From assembly GCA_014529385.2 (NCBI GenBank), contig CM043952.1, positions 58,924,119-58,988,118 of the forward strand: a stretch of DNA of 64,000 nt. Direction: 5' to 3'. Of the stretch, positions 63,999-64,000 are shown piece after piece (the first letter of the stretch is position 1; every line of letters begins with the position of its first letter). Under the pieces are notes generated by a model. The model was given only the letters and a program-made list of their open reading frames with translations, searched no databases and was not told the origin of the DNA. This DNA comes from Adiantum capillus-veneris. Its lineage: Eukaryota > Streptophyta > Polypodiopsida > Polypodiales > Pteridaceae. Made by a program: the position numbers and the translations under genes.

Positions 63999-64000
63999 AG

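Larger units (their letters stand above)
62377..64000 (-). mobile_element. Copia-4, Ty1/copia element running off the right edge
   Basis: The 3' LTR (62377-62655, TGTTGAAG...GTCTACA) is preceded on the minus strand by the purine tract ACAGGGGGGATT and the end of Pol. The 5' part lies outside the window, so no target duplication can be checked. Confidence 0.9.

Overview
The window reads as repeat-rich nuclear DNA of a land plant. The best clue is an intronless 785-codon PLS-type pentatricopeptide-repeat (PPR) gene at 35786-38143; its long run of near-identical PPR triplets resembles the large PPR families of ferns. With the dense retrotransposon nesting and very frequent (CT)n/(GA)n tracts, a fern is my favoured guess, but this is inference. 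No bacterial or organellar gene organisation is seen.

Layout. 0-2.5 kb: a probable two-exon host gene of unknown function (minus strand), a 65-bp tandem repeat and a 35-base C tract. 2.5-8.1 kb: Copia-1, an LTR retrotransposon on the minus strand with TSD AATAG. 8.16-24.28 kb: Gypsy-1, a chromovirus-type element on the plus strand with TSD TACAT. It is broken twice: a 1.8-kb TRIM-like element sits in its RNase H (13426-15229, TSD CAAAC), and Copia-2, of the same family as Copia-1, sits in its 3' LTR (18508-24062, TSD CCGGC). 24.3-33.2 kb: foldback elements, a full LINE (minus strand, 18-bp TSD), an inverted 5'-truncated LINE and a tiny LINE 3' tail. 33.2-39.4 kb: dispersed repeats, a tRNA-like SINE head and the PPR gene. 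39.4-46.2 kb: remnants of a Fic (Fido) domain gene family in inverted orientation, split by a deleted Copia element (40755-44531, TSD CTTGC). 47.4-47.7 kb: a Harbinger-type MITE. 49.2-61.3 kb: the 3' end of a second chromovirus, whose 3' LTR is split by a very young Copia element (49957-55168, TSD CCAAC, LTRs differing at one base by eye) and by a 4.6-kb CACTA-like element. The latter carries a 173-bp satellite array with a trimeric higher-order pattern. 61.3-64 kb: degenerate ~282-bp repeats with an 18-bp palindrome, then a further Copia element running off the right edge.

How the parts relate. Nesting gives an order of events: Gypsy-1 is older than the TRIM and Copia-2; Gypsy-2 is older than Copia-3 and the CACTA-like element. 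Most element genes are dead, by stops, frameshifts or lost active-site residues. Copia-3 is nearest to intact: one frame with two TAG stops. Only the PPR gene looks like an uninterrupted host gene. The items most worth a second look are the Fic-domain remnants, the satellite-bearing CACTA-like element, the TRIM element and the palindrome conserved at LINE 3' ends.
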